A stretch of DNA of 64,000 nucleotides from CAYYKK01 sp046351395 (GCA_046351395.1 JAXLYP010000019.1:62001-126000); one strand, 5' to 3'. Shown: positions 1 to 8,265, counted from the stretch's first letter. Notes: generated by a model from the sequence alone, not told the origin. Made by a program: numbers and translations.

Positions 1-371
1 GCGAACGCCCGCGGGTGCTTCACGGCGAGACCACGGTAGCGACGGAGTCCCTCGCGGATGCGATCCATCGGCGCGCCCGAGCGCGGCATCCGGAGCTCGC
101 CCATCAAGTGCTCGGCGACCGCGTCGAGCAGGTCACCCTTGCTCGGGAAGTGGTGGTAGAGCGCCATCGCCTCGACGTCGAGGCGGGCGCCGAGCCCACG
201 CATCGTGAGGCCATCGACGCCTACCTCGTCGATCGCGGCGAGCGCCTCCTCCGCGATGCGCTCGCGCGACAGCGGGCGCCGCTCGGTCCGCGTAGCGCCC
301 TTCTCCGGCCCCAGGCCGCGCGCCGATCGTCGCGCCTTCGATTTGTCGTTCGTTCGAGGCAACCGATCCAA
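1..371 (-). CDS. TetR/AcrR family transcriptional regulator, C-terminus cut by window edge
   Basis: The visible part is the N-terminal DNA-binding half of a TetR-type repressor. After a basic leader the reading frame gives a helix-turn-helix: IAEEALAAIDEVGVDGLTMR, then a recognition segment with LGARLDVEAMALYHHFPSKG and DLLDAVAEHL. The pairs LTMR and YHHFPSK are hallmarks of the family. The ligand-binding half lies to the left of position 1. No ATG is available; an in-frame TAA sits just upstream, so translation probably starts at one of two TTG codons (371 or 362). The gene is divergent from the acetyltransferase gene at 393, only about 20 bp away, the usual arrangement for a TetR protein controlling its neighbour and itself. 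The family call is sure; start and target are inferred. Confidence 0.85.
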   Translation of the reverse strand, partial: MDRLPRTNDKSKARRSARGLGPEKGATRTERRPLSRERIAEEALAAIDEVGVDGLTMRGLGARLDVEAMALYHHFPSKGDLLDAVAEHLMGELRMPRSGAPMDRIREGLRRYRGLAVKHPRAF

Positions 372-392
372 ACCTTACATCGTAAAGTAGAC
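372..392. promoter_or_regulatory. Short divergent promoter/operator region with imperfect inverted repeat
   Basis: The 21 bp between the TetR gene and the acetyltransferase gene hold CTTACATCGTAAAG (about 374-387), an imperfect inverted repeat that is strikingly AT-rich for this genome. Both strands offer -10-like hexamers (TAAAGT on plus, TACGAT on minus). It would suit a TetR operator overlapping both promoters, with the plus transcript leaderless or nearly so. This is inference from position and composition. Confidence 0.45.
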
Positions 393-1232
393 ATGCACAA
401 CCCCGCCGTCATTTCCCCGAGCTCCCCACCCACCCGCGACGAGATCGCCATCGCCGACCACATCGAGGCGGCCGCCTGGCGCTCCATGTTCGCCCTCGCG
501 CCTCCGCCCATGGGGCTCGTGGCCGAGCGGCTCGCGGGCGGGACGGCCCTGATCGCGCCCTCGATCCCCGTCTCGTTGATGAACCGCGTCATCGGCCTCG
601 GGGTGGACGAGCCCGTGTCGGGGAGCGCGCTCGACGCGATCGTGGCGCGCTACCGCGCCGCGGGCTCGAAGAGCTTCTGGGTCCACGTCTCTCCCATCGG
701 CGAAGAGGCGCGGCTCGTGACGGAGCTCGAAGCGCGTGGCTTTGCGCTCGCGTCGCGGCCCACGTGGGCGAAGGTGCTTCGCGGGACAGAGCCGCCGCCC
801 GAGATCGAGACACCCTTCGCGCTCCGCGAGGTCCACCCCGATCGTGCGCTGGAGCTCGCGCACGTGCTCCTCGCCGCGCACGGCATGCCCCCGGCGATGG
901 CCCCGTGGACCGCCGCGATGGTTGGCGCGGGCGGCTTCCGCGCGTTCGCCGCGTTCGACGCCGCCGACGCGATCGTAGCGGGTGGCTTCCTCTACCAGGA
1001 TCGCATGGGCGCGTGGCTCGGACTCGGCGGGACAGCGGCGTCGCATCGCCGGCGCGGCGCGCAGGGAGCGCTCATGACGCTCCGGATCCGCGAGGCCATC
1101 GCCGCGGGCGCGACGCACATCGCGACGGAGACCGGAGAGCCGATGAACGACGAGCCGAATCCATCCCTCGCGAACATGTATCGCGTGGGCTTCCGCTGTG
1201 TCGCCTCCCGACGAAATTTCGCGTTGGGCTGA
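393..1232 (+). CDS. GNAT family N-acetyltransferase
   Basis: A 279-residue protein whose C-terminal half is a GNAT fold. The acetyl-CoA binding motif A is visible as LGGTAASHRRRGAQGALM (about residues 211-228), matching R/Q-x-x-G-x-G/A followed by a helix, and the terminal NMYRVGFRCV fits the usual beta-strand with a 'LYeklGF' pattern. The N-terminal ~140 residues are a second, divergent GNAT-like or substrate domain. The start is ATG 393, the first ATG after the divergent intergenic region; longer in-frame reading would run through the TetR gene. Substrate unknown. The divergent TetR gene suggests a small-molecule-inducible acetyltransferase, perhaps for detoxification. Confidence 0.8.
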   Translation: MHNPAVISPSSPPTRDEIAIADHIEAAAWRSMFALAPPPMGLVAERLAGGTALIAPSIPVSLMNRVIGLGVDEPVSGSALDAIVARYRAAGSKSFWVHVSPIGEEARLVTELEARGFALASRPTWAKVLRGTEPPPEIETPFALREVHPDRALELAHVLLAAHGMPPAMAPWTAAMVGAGGFRAFAAFDAADAIVAGGFLYQDRMGAWLGLGGTAASHRRRGAQGALMTLRIREAIAAGATHIATETGEPMNDEPNPSLANMYRVGFRCVASRRNFALG

Positions 1233-1242
1233 GCTCGCGGGC

Positions 1243-1758
1243 TCAGGCGTCGGGCACGCTCGGCTGCTGGGCGCGGCCCTCGGAGATGCGCGTCAGCGTC
1301 GCCCGGAGCTCGTACATCTGCTCGAAGCCGAGCCCCTGCCCGACGAAGCTCGCGCCGAAGAGCAGCCCGGCGGCCACGAGCGCGCACGGGATCGCGAGGA
1401 GCGCGGTCGGGGGCTGGTGCACCATCCATTGCGAGACGCCGTACGCGGCGGCGATGAGCGAAAAGAAGAAGAGCACGAGGTAGATCGCCATGCACATCCC
1501 CCACACGTGGGGGTGCGGACCGAACCGCGCCGCGAGGCGCGACCCCGTGCCGTCCGCCGAGACGGCGACGATCAACTGCGGCGACCAGAAGTGCTGCTCG
1601 CCCCTCACGTACGCGATCTCGAGCCGATCCACGACCGCGGCGCCCTTGATCCGATCGTTGCTCGCGAGGAACGCCTTCATCCGCCGGAGGAGCTCCTCCG
1701 GGGAGAGGTCCGACTCGAGTTCGAACCGCGGTCGTGGTCGCGGGACGTCGCGCAGCAT
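1243..1758 (-). CDS. Hypothetical membrane protein (two predicted TM segments)
   Basis: This 171-residue protein is not recognised. A soluble N-terminal part of about 85 residues contains SPEELLRRMKAFLASNDRIKG and a hydrophilic beta-rich stretch. It is followed by two hydrophobic segments around residues 87-108 (MAIYLVLFFFSLIAAAYGV) and 117-138 (ALLAIPCALVAAGLLFGASF), with a short hydrophilic loop between them, so both ends probably face the cytoplasm. The gene is convergent with the acetyltransferase (10 bp gap) and lies 23 bp beyond the end of the globin-hemerythrin gene, with which it may be co-transcribed. No functional motif is visible. Confidence 0.7.
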   Translation of the reverse strand: MLRDVPRPRPRFELESDLSPEELLRRMKAFLASNDRIKGAAVVDRLEIAYVRGEQHFWSPQLIVAVSADGTGSRLAARFGPHPHVWGMCMAIYLVLFFFSLIAAAYGVSQWMVHQPPTALLAIPCALVAAGLLFGASFVGQGLGFEQMYELRATLTRISEGRAQQPSVPDA

Positions 1759-1781
1759 CCGCGCTCCATTCTACGCGCGGT

Positions 1782-2762
1782 TCAGCTCACGCCGCGCTGG
1801 TTCAAGAACGGCCCGTAGCGCCGGTCCGTCCCGCGGATGTGCCCGTTCAACCAGGTGCGCAGGAAGAAGTAGAGCTCCGTGCCGAGCGGGCCGGCCCCCT
1901 TGTGGGCAGCGTCGGCGTACGCCTCGACCTGCTCCGCGAGCCGCGCGTGCGCGCCGCGGTGCGGGTCGAGGTCCGGGTAGCCGTGACGCGCGAGCAACGT
2001 CTCCTCGAACGCGAAGTGGATCTTCGTGTAGTCGATCAGATCCTCGACGATGTCGCGGCGCAGCGCGGCCTCGTGGTCCTCGGTGTTCGCGCGCTGGAAG
2101 GCGTCGAGCAGTTCGAAGAGGCGCCGGTGCTGCTCGTCGATCGGCGTGACGCCGACGGAGAGCGATTCGTTCCACTCGAGCCGCGGAAGCTCCGCGCGCG
2201 CCGCGCGCACCCGGGCCTGGATGTCGAGCTTGAGGCGCTCGCGAAACCGCGCCGGGTCCCGGCCCAGCTGCACGAGCGTCTCGTCCTCCGCGTCGTCGCC
2301 CGCCGCGATCATCACCGCGACCGCGGTGCTCAGGATGCGCGCGAACGTCGCGTGCACGCGGAGCGCCTCCTCGGGCCCGAACGCGCCCATCACGTGGCAG
2401 AGGAAGACCTCTTCGATGTGCCGCGCGCCCGCGACGACGAGCGCGTTCGGCACGCCCGCGGCGACGTGCGCCAGACCGACGAGGACGCACTCGCTCCAGA
2501 ACCCCGGGGCCGCCTTCCCGCTGAGGAGCTGCTCGAACCAGTGCGTGACGTTCGCCTCGCGCGCGTCCTTCTTTCCGCGGATGAACCGCTCGGTGCGCGG
2601 GTTCGCGTCGAGCGCGCCGATGAACTCTCGCGCGAGCTTCCCCGCCCAAGGCACGGTGGTACCCGAGACTTGCGAGAGCACCGCCCAGTCCTTGTCCGCG
2701 TGGCCCGTGAGGGCGGCGACGACACGCGCGTGCTCGTGTGCCTCGTCGCTGAGCTTGGTCAT
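1782..2762 (-). CDS. Globin-sensor-like / bacteriohemerythrin fusion protein
   Basis: A 326-residue soluble protein with two different oxygen-binding modules. Residues ~10-155 resemble the globin-coupled sensor/protoglobin fold: HWFEQLLSG (74-82) and VGLAHVAAGVPNALVVAG (95-112) match the family's 'hw..l..g' and 'rIg..Ha..gvpp' patterns, making His99 the probable proximal haem ligand. The 'FY' expected in helix B reads F-I (47-48), so distal-pocket chemistry may differ. Residues ~197-320 are a complete bacteriohemerythrin with all seven diiron ligands visible: H212, H249, E253, H268, H272, H308 and D313. The ATG at 2762 has a GGAGGGG Shine-Dalgarno about 9 bases upstream. There is no output domain, so O2/NO sensing, storage or delivery are all possible. 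The hemerythrin call is firm; the globin call rests on motif pattern. Confidence 0.85.
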   Translation of the reverse strand: MTKLSDEAHEHARVVAALTGHADKDWAVLSQVSGTTVPWAGKLAREFIGALDANPRTERFIRGKKDAREANVTHWFEQLLSGKAAPGFWSECVLVGLAHVAAGVPNALVVAGARHIEEVFLCHVMGAFGPEEALRVHATFARILSTAVAVMIAAGDDAEDETLVQLGRDPARFRERLKLDIQARVRAARAELPRLEWNESLSVGVTPIDEQHRRLFELLDAFQRANTEDHEAALRRDIVEDLIDYTKIHFAFEETLLARHGYPDLDPHRGAHARLAEQVEAYADAAHKGAGPLGTELYFFLRTWLNGHIRGTDRRYGPFLNQRGVS

Positions 2763-3012
2763 CGCCGTGGCCCCTCCATCGCCGCCCGCGTGGCGAGTGG
2801 GGGTCCAGCGAGAGGTCGAGGCGAGGCGATGTCCACGGTCGCAGAATAGGGCCCGGGCGCTGGGACGGGGAAGTCCGCACGAGCGGCTGCAAACCGGACG
2901 GTCTCGCTCGCGGGAGGCGGGCCCTACGCAACGGCGAGCCGGCAGGCCGAGTGTCGTGACCGCGCCCGATGCTCGATCAGCCTGCGCGTCGGCCGCGCGT
3001 CCGAACAGCGAG

Positions 3013-3885
3013 TCAGTGGTACCGCGTGCGCGGCTTCGACGTCGCGCGGCCGCGCTTGCGCGTACCTTCGACGACGCGCGCCGCGTCGCGCCGAACGGGG
3101 GAGTGCTTCTCGAAGTCCGCGACGAGGCGCTCCGCCTCCGCCTCCGGCAACCCCGCCCTTCGGAGCGCGACGAGCGCCGCGCCGATGACGTCCCTGGACT
3201 CTGGGCGCTCCACCACGAGCCGCTCTTCGAGCCAAGCCCGGGCTTCTGGGAAGCGCGCCGCGAGTCGAGCGACGTGCGCGGGCAACCCCTCTCGCAGGAG
3301 GCGGACGCCTTGGGCACGCTCGTCCGCGCGCGACGACGTGTCCGCGAGCGCGAACGCCTCGTCGAGTCGCGCCGTCACCTCGACGCCGTCCTTCACGGCG
3401 TCGAGCGCCTTGCGCGCGGTGAGCGCCTCGAGCGCGACGTAGGCGTGCAGGAACCCGTCGGTGAACGCGGCGAGCTTCGGGACGACCTCGTCCCCGCGCG
3501 CCGTGATGACCTCGGACAGGGCCGCGATGACCGCGTCGCGCGCGGCCTTGTCGATCTCGTCCGCCGCGTCGTGGAGCTTCTTCATCGCGCCCGAGGGATC
3601 CTTCCGATCGCTCGCGCGGGCCGCGAGCGCCTGCAGCCCCACCCGGACCAGGTAGGGGTGCCGCGCCGCGAGGAGTTCGTCCGTGAGCGCGAGGCCGCCG
3701 CCGCCGGCCGCGGCGATCTCCGCGCCGACCGCGCGCGCGAGATCGAGGTTCGGGTTCGGCCCCGGCATCCCGGACAGGCGCACCAGCGCGTCGAAGAGGG
3801 CGCGCGAGTCGCCACCCGCGAACACGCCTTCGAGGAGCTTCGCGACCTTCTCGTTGCGGACCTTGAGGAGCTCGTTCGGTCTCAT
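3013..3885 (-). CDS. Hypothetical alpha-helical protein (HEAT-like)
   Basis: This 290-residue protein is not assigned to a named family. It is almost wholly helical, with repeated amphipathic helix pairs rich in Ala, Leu, Arg and Glu (for example LVRVGLQALAARASD, ARDAVIAALSEV, AYVALEALTARKALDAV), suggesting HEAT/ARM-type solenoid repeats. There is no signal peptide or membrane segment, so it is probably cytoplasmic. The C-terminal ~20 residues are basic (GTRKRGRATSKPRTRYH), which could contact nucleic acid. The start is ATG 3885. It stands alone between the upstream region of the globin-hemerythrin gene and a secreted protein gene 76 bp away. The 250 bp between 2763 and 3012 contain no gene that I can support. 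Confidence 0.65.
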   Translation of the reverse strand: MRPNELLKVRNEKVAKLLEGVFAGGDSRALFDALVRLSGMPGPNPNLDLARAVGAEIAAAGGGGLALTDELLAARHPYLVRVGLQALAARASDRKDPSGAMKKLHDAADEIDKAARDAVIAALSEVITARGDEVVPKLAAFTDGFLHAYVALEALTARKALDAVKDGVEVTARLDEAFALADTSSRADERAQGVRLLREGLPAHVARLAARFPEARAWLEERLVVERPESRDVIGAALVALRRAGLPEAEAERLVADFEKHSPVRRDAARVVEGTRKRGRATSKPRTRYH

Positions 3886-3961
3886 GCGCGCGTCCGAGGC
3901 GCTGTGGCGCGCCGAGTCGCTCGTTGACCGCCGAAGACCGCGCCCGCGCGCTCGCGACGGC

Positions 3962-5704
3962 TCATGGACCGAACGCGATCCCGATGTTGGGCGACAGCAC
4001 GGGGACGAACACGGGCACGGTCGCGGTGAACCGGAACCCGATGTTGATCGCGAAGAACTTCGCGGGCATCAGGCTGAGGCCCGCCCCCGCCCCGACGAAG
4101 CCGAGGCCCGCCTGCTTGATCGCGGTGAGCGTCTGGAGGCGCTGATTCCCGTCGTCGCCGCCCGCGTGGCCGTAGTCCGCGGCACAGGGGCTCGCGGGAT
4201 CGCTCGGGTCGCTCGCGCCGCACACCTCGCCGTCCTCGAGGACCTGCACGTCCACCGCCGAGTCGAACTGAGACGCTCCGCCGAAGAGCTCGAACCAGGG
4301 TCGAGCGACCGCCGTCGTGTACGCGGTCGATCCGATCGCGTACGCGGCGCGCGCCTCGAGGTGCGCCGGGAAGAAGTTCGCGGGCGAGCTCGAGCCGAGG
4401 AACGCGTACCCGACGCGCGCGCCGAGCGAGAAGTTGTCCGCGATGACGCCGTCGTAGCCGAGCATCAGCCGCATCTGCCCGACGACGATGCCGCTGTTGA
4501 TGTTGTTCCCTTTCCCCGCGGTCGGCGAGCCCGTGTAGTTCGTGAAGTCGGACGCGCCGCCCACCCCGGGTTGCCGGAGGCAGACGAAATGATCGTTGTC
4601 CCGGCCGGCCTTCGAACACACCGCGTCGCCCGAGACGACGTCGAGGTCGGGCATGAAGCTCACGGAGATCCAGTGGCGATGCTTCTTCGCGCCGGTGCCC
4701 GGATCGGGGGTGGGCGAGTTCGTCGCGTCGTTCGTCGCGCCCTCCGGCTGGAGCAGACACTCGCTGTTCGTGCATTTCTCGTTCGTCGGACAGTCGGCCG
4801 TGTCGACGCATTGACGGAGCGAGCTCTTCGCGCGGAGATCCTCCGGCGACGGGCCCGACCCCGCGCATTTCTCGGGCGGCGCGAAGCCCGGCCAGCTCGG
4901 CGGGTCGCCGTCGAGCTTCGTCTTGATCTCGATCGTGAGCGGCTCGTCCTCGCTCCCGAGCTGACCGACGACCGCGTCGTTCTTGTCCTTCGCGGTGATC
5001 CAGTACTGGACCTGGCCCTTCTTCGAAGTGGCCGAGCAGGGGATCGTCCCTCGGAACGCCTTGCCCGCCTTCTCCATCTTCTGGCGGCGCGACGTCGACT
5101 CGTTGGACGGGGTGTACGAGAGCGACATCGACGTGACCTTCTTCGCCATGTCGTCGTCCAGCGAGACGAAGATCGGGACGGGCGTGTCGACGACCTGCTC
5201 GGTGGGCGAGTTCGACGACATCGGCCCGTCCGCGGAGGGTCCCGGGGTGTTTCCTCCGCTCTTCTTCGCGATCTTTTGCGCGTCCTCGAAGACGGCCTTG
5301 AGGTCGCTCGTCATGTAGTCCTGATCGGGCGAGGCGCTCGGATCCAGCTTCAAGCCCTCGACGAACGCGGCCTTGGCGTCGTCGTTCTTCTTCTTGCCGA
5401 CGCCGAGGATGATCCCCTTGGCCATGTAGAGCTTGGCCTTCACCTTGGGCGCGCAGCCCGAGTCGCCACAGGTCTCGAGGGCCTTGTCGATCTTCTTCTG
5501 CGCCTCGTCGAACTTCGAGTCGAGGTAGTCCTCGTTCATCGCCGCGCCGTAGGCCTTCTCGGCCTGCGCGTCCTTCGGGGCGGCCTCCGCGGGAAGGACG
5601 ACGACGAGGCAAGCTGCGGTGAGCAGCGCGCAGAGACCGAAGCGTGGAGCGCGGGAGCGGCGGTCGTTCCTGCCGCGGGTCCTCCGCGGATCGCGATGGC
5701 GCAT
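3962..5704 (-). CDS. Secreted/outer-membrane protein with N-terminal helical repeats and C-terminal beta-barrel-like domain
   Basis: A 580-residue exported protein. A basic n-region of about 22 residues and the hydrophobic segment FGLCALLTAACLVVVLP, ending at AEAAP, form a signal peptide. Residues ~45-150 are helical and TPR-like (EAQKKIDKALETC, AKAAFVEGLKLDPSA). A middle beta domain (~170-310) contains a six-Cys motif, RQCVDTADCPTNEKCTNSEC, similar to the short disulfide motifs common in myxobacterial surface proteins. The last ~230 residues alternate strands and turns and end in NIGIAFGP, like a small outer-membrane barrel. Proteins of this layout recur in myxobacteria without assigned function. 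It is divergent from rlmN with 58 bp between starts. Confidence 0.7.
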   Translation of the reverse strand: MRHRDPRRTRGRNDRRSRAPRFGLCALLTAACLVVVLPAEAAPKDAQAEKAYGAAMNEDYLDSKFDEAQKKIDKALETCGDSGCAPKVKAKLYMAKGIILGVGKKKNDDAKAAFVEGLKLDPSASPDQDYMTSDLKAVFEDAQKIAKKSGGNTPGPSADGPMSSNSPTEQVVDTPVPIFVSLDDDMAKKVTSMSLSYTPSNESTSRRQKMEKAGKAFRGTIPCSATSKKGQVQYWITAKDKNDAVVGQLGSEDEPLTIEIKTKLDGDPPSWPGFAPPEKCAGSGPSPEDLRAKSSLRQCVDTADCPTNEKCTNSECLLQPEGATNDATNSPTPDPGTGAKKHRHWISVSFMPDLDVVSGDAVCSKAGRDNDHFVCLRQPGVGGASDFTNYTGSPTAGKGNNINSGIVVGQMRLMLGYDGVIADNFSLGARVGYAFLGSSSPANFFPAHLEARAAYAIGSTAYTTAVARPWFELFGGASQFDSAVDVQVLEDGEVCGASDPSDPASPCAADYGHAGGDDGNQRLQTLTAIKQAGLGFVGAGAGLSLMPAKFFAINIGFRFTATVPVFVPVLSPNIGIAFGP

Positions 5705-5762
5705 GAGGCGGACACTCTACCGCGGAAGGCCGCCGAAGCCGAACAATGCTAGAGACGGGGGC

Positions 5763-6923
5763 GTGCTGACGGTCCTGGGTCGAGGCTCGAAGAAGGCGGC
5801 GCGCCTGCCGCTCTTCACGTCGTGCTCGCGGGCGACGCTCGAGGAGCGGCTCGCTCCGCTCGCGTCCCCCTCGCGGGCCCGGGCCGCCGCGCGCGCGCTG
5901 TTCCGGCACGTCTACCGCGCGCCCGATCCCGATCGCGTGCCCTGGGGCCGCGACGTGTTCGCCGAGCTCGGGGTCGGCGCGTGGGCGACGGACGCCCTCG
6001 CCGCGCTCGACCCGAACCTGTCGCTCGCGATCGAGACGGAGGCCCCCTCCGCGGACGGGACGGTGCGGCTCGCGCTCTCGACCCGGACCGGAGAGCTCAT
6101 CGAGACGGTGCTCATCCCCGGGCCGAACCGGGTCACGGTCTGCATCTCGAGCCAGGTCGGCTGCGCCCGCGCCTGCACGTTCTGCGAGACGGGGAAGCTC
6201 GGGCTCGAGCGGCAACTCGATGCGGGGGAGATCGTCGACCAGGTGCGGGTCGCGCGTCGCGTCGCCGCGGCGCGCGGGATCGGCGCGCCGACGAACGTCG
6301 TGTTCATGGGGATGGGCGAGCCGTTCGACAACCTGCGCGACGTCGCGCTCGCGACGCACAACCTCACGGACGATCTCGGCCTCGCGCTCGCGCGGTCGAA
6401 GGTGACCGTCAGCACCGTGGGCGTCGCCGACAAGCTCGCAGCCTTCTTCGACACCTGCGCCGCCGAGCTCGCCGTGAGCCTGAACGCGCCCGACGACGAG
6501 CGGAGGTCCCGCATCATGCCGATCAACGCGCGCTTCGATCTCGCGACGCTCCGAGCGGCGATCGCGCGCGCGCTCCCGCGGGGGCGCAAGGTGCTCTTCG
6601 AGTACGTGCTCATCGCCGGCTTCAACGACGCGGACGACGACGCGGAGCTCGTCGCGGCGTTCGTGGGGGACCTCCCCGCGCGCGTGAACGTGATCCCCGT
6701 GAACCCAGGGCCGAACCCGCTCCACGTCCCGCCGAGCTCGGCCCGCGTCGACGCGTTCGTCGCTCGACTCGCGCGAACCGGGATCACGACGCTCGTCCGA
6801 CGCCCGCGCGGCCGCGAGGTCGGAGGCGCGTGCGGGCAGCTCGCGGGCGCGCGGAGGATCGCCGAGAACCGCGGCGAAGCGCCGACACGAAGCGCTTGGC
6901 CCGGGGCGAGTGAACACGGATAG
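5763..6923 (+). CDS. rlmN: RlmN-family 23S rRNA/tRNA (adenine-C2) methyltransferase
   Basis: A radical SAM enzyme that methylates C2 of A2503 in 23S rRNA and A37 in some tRNAs. The 386-residue protein shows the RlmN signature: CISSQVGCARACTFCETGKLG (about 128-148) with the C-x3-C-x2-C [4Fe-4S] motif, MGMGEPFDN, VSTVG and a C-terminal GGACGQLAG whose Cys (about residue 357) corresponds to the catalytic resolving cysteine. The N-terminal ~90 residues are the helical accessory domain. The best start is GTG 5763, preceded by GAGACGGGGG; upstream in-frame codons would overlap the divergent gene. Cytoplasmic housekeeping function. Family assignment is secure; Cfr is unlikely given the lack of resistance context. 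Confidence 0.88.
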   Translation: MLTVLGRGSKKAARLPLFTSCSRATLEERLAPLASPSRARAAARALFRHVYRAPDPDRVPWGRDVFAELGVGAWATDALAALDPNLSLAIETEAPSADGTVRLALSTRTGELIETVLIPGPNRVTVCISSQVGCARACTFCETGKLGLERQLDAGEIVDQVRVARRVAAARGIGAPTNVVFMGMGEPFDNLRDVALATHNLTDDLGLALARSKVTVSTVGVADKLAAFFDTCAAELAVSLNAPDDERRSRIMPINARFDLATLRAAIARALPRGRKVLFEYVLIAGFNDADDDAELVAAFVGDLPARVNVIPVNPGPNPLHVPPSSARVDAFVARLARTGITTLVRRPRGREVGGACGQLAGARRIAENRGEAPTRSAWPGASEHG

Positions 6924-6936
6924 ACTCGCCGCCACC

Positions 6937-7746
6937 ATGGCGAACCCGAACTATCCGAACTATCCGCCCGGCGGCGGCTACCCGTCACAGCCGTACCCGG
7001 GGCAAGGCGGCCCCGGTATGACGCAGGCTGCGGCGCCCGCGCAGCCACCACCCCAGCAGCAGCTGCCCGCGCCGCCGCCGCGCGGACCGAAGGAGCCGAG
7101 CGCGCTCGGGCCGCCGTCGGGGCCGGCGAAGATGCTCTACATCGGGCTCGTCCTGATCCTGTTCTCGTTCTCCATCAAGCAGTTCTTCGTGGATCTCACG
7201 CTGAAGAGCAGCAGCGGGCTCTTCGAGGTCGAGCGCCTGCGCGCGGAGCAAGAGGTCGCGACGAACGAGATCGACGCCGAGCTCGACGAGATCGACGCGC
7301 AGATCGACGAGCTCCAGGCGGACTCTCCGAAGCCACCGGACGCGAAGTCCGCGGACAGCATGCGGGACTCGGACTCCTACTCGGACAAGATGAAGAAGTT
7401 CGAGGAGAAGATGGAGAAGCTCACCAAGGAGCGCTCCAACAAGGACAAGGACCTCGAGGACAAGCGCAAGGAGATCAAGAAGAAGTACCGCCCGCTGATG
7501 CGCGAGGCGGCCCGATCCGCGGACTCGTCGCGCGCGTCCGGCCTCGGAAAGATCCAGCTGACGCTCCTCTTCAAGCTCCTCATGGACCTCCTCAAGATCG
7601 CGGGCGCGTTGATCACGGTCCTCTCGGGCTTGAACATCGCGGCGAACCCCGACCAGTCGAGCCACATGAAGATCTTCGCCTCCGTCATGGCGGGGGTCGC
7701 GCTCCTCGCGGTCATCGCAGGCGGGCTGAGCACGCTGTTCAGCTGA
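6937..7746 (+). CDS. Membrane-anchored coiled-coil protein with Pro/Gly/Gln-rich N-terminus
   Basis: This 269-residue protein is not recognised by family. Residues 1-60 are low-complexity (Asn-Tyr-Pro, Gly-Gly-Tyr, Pro-Gln). A hydrophobic segment follows at ~66-82 (MLYIGLVLILFSFSIKQFF). Residues ~95-190 form a highly charged coiled coil with dense Glu/Lys/Asp heptads (EIDAELDEIDAQIDELQ, KKFEEKMEKLTKERSNKDKD). Two more hydrophobic segments lie at ~210-230 and ~245-265. The likely start is ATG 6937; a GTG at 6910 overlapping rlmN is the alternative. A strong terminator follows at 7778. The coiled coil could be a membrane-tethered spacer or scaffold. Function unknown. Confidence 0.7.
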   Translation: MANPNYPNYPPGGGYPSQPYPGQGGPGMTQAAAPAQPPPQQQLPAPPPRGPKEPSALGPPSGPAKMLYIGLVLILFSFSIKQFFVDLTLKSSSGLFEVERLRAEQEVATNEIDAELDEIDAQIDELQADSPKPPDAKSADSMRDSDSYSDKMKKFEEKMEKLTKERSNKDKDLEDKRKEIKKKYRPLMREAARSADSSRASGLGKIQLTLLFKLLMDLLKIAGALITVLSGLNIAANPDQSSHMKIFASVMAGVALLAVIAGGLSTLFS

Positions 7747-7777
7747 CGGTCGGTGAGGCGCGGGCACGACCCGTCCG

Positions 7778-7817
7778 AAGGCGCGAGGCAGCACGGCCTC
7801 GCGCCTTTCGTGTTTTT
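7778..7817 (+). terminator. Rho-independent terminator
   Basis: A perfect 12-bp stem (AAGGCGCGAGGC, 7778-7789, pairing with 7796-7807) closes a 6-nt loop AGCACG and runs into TTTCGTGTTTTT. It sits 32 bp after the coiled-coil gene's stop and upstream of the chemosensory genes, separating the two transcription units. Confidence 0.85.
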
Positions 7818-7874
7818 CGGAAGCGGTGGCCTCGGGATTCTGGGCCTTCCAGGGTCGTGTGGTACCGTGCAACC

Positions 7875-8213
7875 GTGGCGAGGCGGTCCCGGGTCCCCAC
7901 GATCATCACCGAGCTCAGCAACGTCGTCGTGCTGATCGGCGGATCGCCGCGCCTCGCGGAGGCCGCGCGTCGCGCGGCGCTCTCGGCCTGCGGCGCGCGC
8001 GTCACGACCGCGACCGTCGAGATGGCCGCGACCGTCGCCACGGCGTCGCGGCCGTTCGGCCTCATCGTGCCGAAGGACATCTACGAGTTCGGCGGGAGCG
8101 AGTTCGACGCGCTCGCGCGCGACATCCGCGCGGAGCTGATCGTCGTCCCCGACTCCATCCAGTCCCCGGTGTTGACCGCGCTCATCATCGAGGCGGCCTC
8201 CCACCTGATGTAG
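7875..8213 (+). CDS. Small alpha/beta protein upstream of cheA, unknown function
   Basis: About 112 residues if translation begins at GTG 7875; GTG 7857 would add six. The sequence alternates strands and helices: NVVVLIGGSPRLAEAARRAAL, RPFGLIVPKDIYEF, LIVVPDSIQSPVLTALIIEAA. The layout recalls a receiver or Rossmann-like half-fold. No phospho-acceptor Asp pair of a response regulator is evident, so it is not a CheY. It lies about 50-75 bp upstream of cheA in the same direction and is probably the first gene of the chemosensory operon. A structural or regulatory role in that pathway is a guess from position only. Confidence 0.6.
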   Translation: MARRSRVPTIITELSNVVVLIGGSPRLAEAARRAALSACGARVTTATVEMAATVATASRPFGLIVPKDIYEFGGSEFDALARDIRAELIVVPDSIQSPVLTALIIEAASHLM

Positions 8214-8265
8214 GGCGATCACGATCGGCGGCGGCGCGCGCTCATAAGGCGGCCCCGACCGCTCG

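Noticed and set aside
5763..6923. Cfr-type rRNA methyltransferase (antibiotic resistance) rather than RlmN
   Set aside because: Motifs agree with RlmN and the context is housekeeping, with no mobile element or resistance gene nearby. Cfr is rare in this kind of genome.
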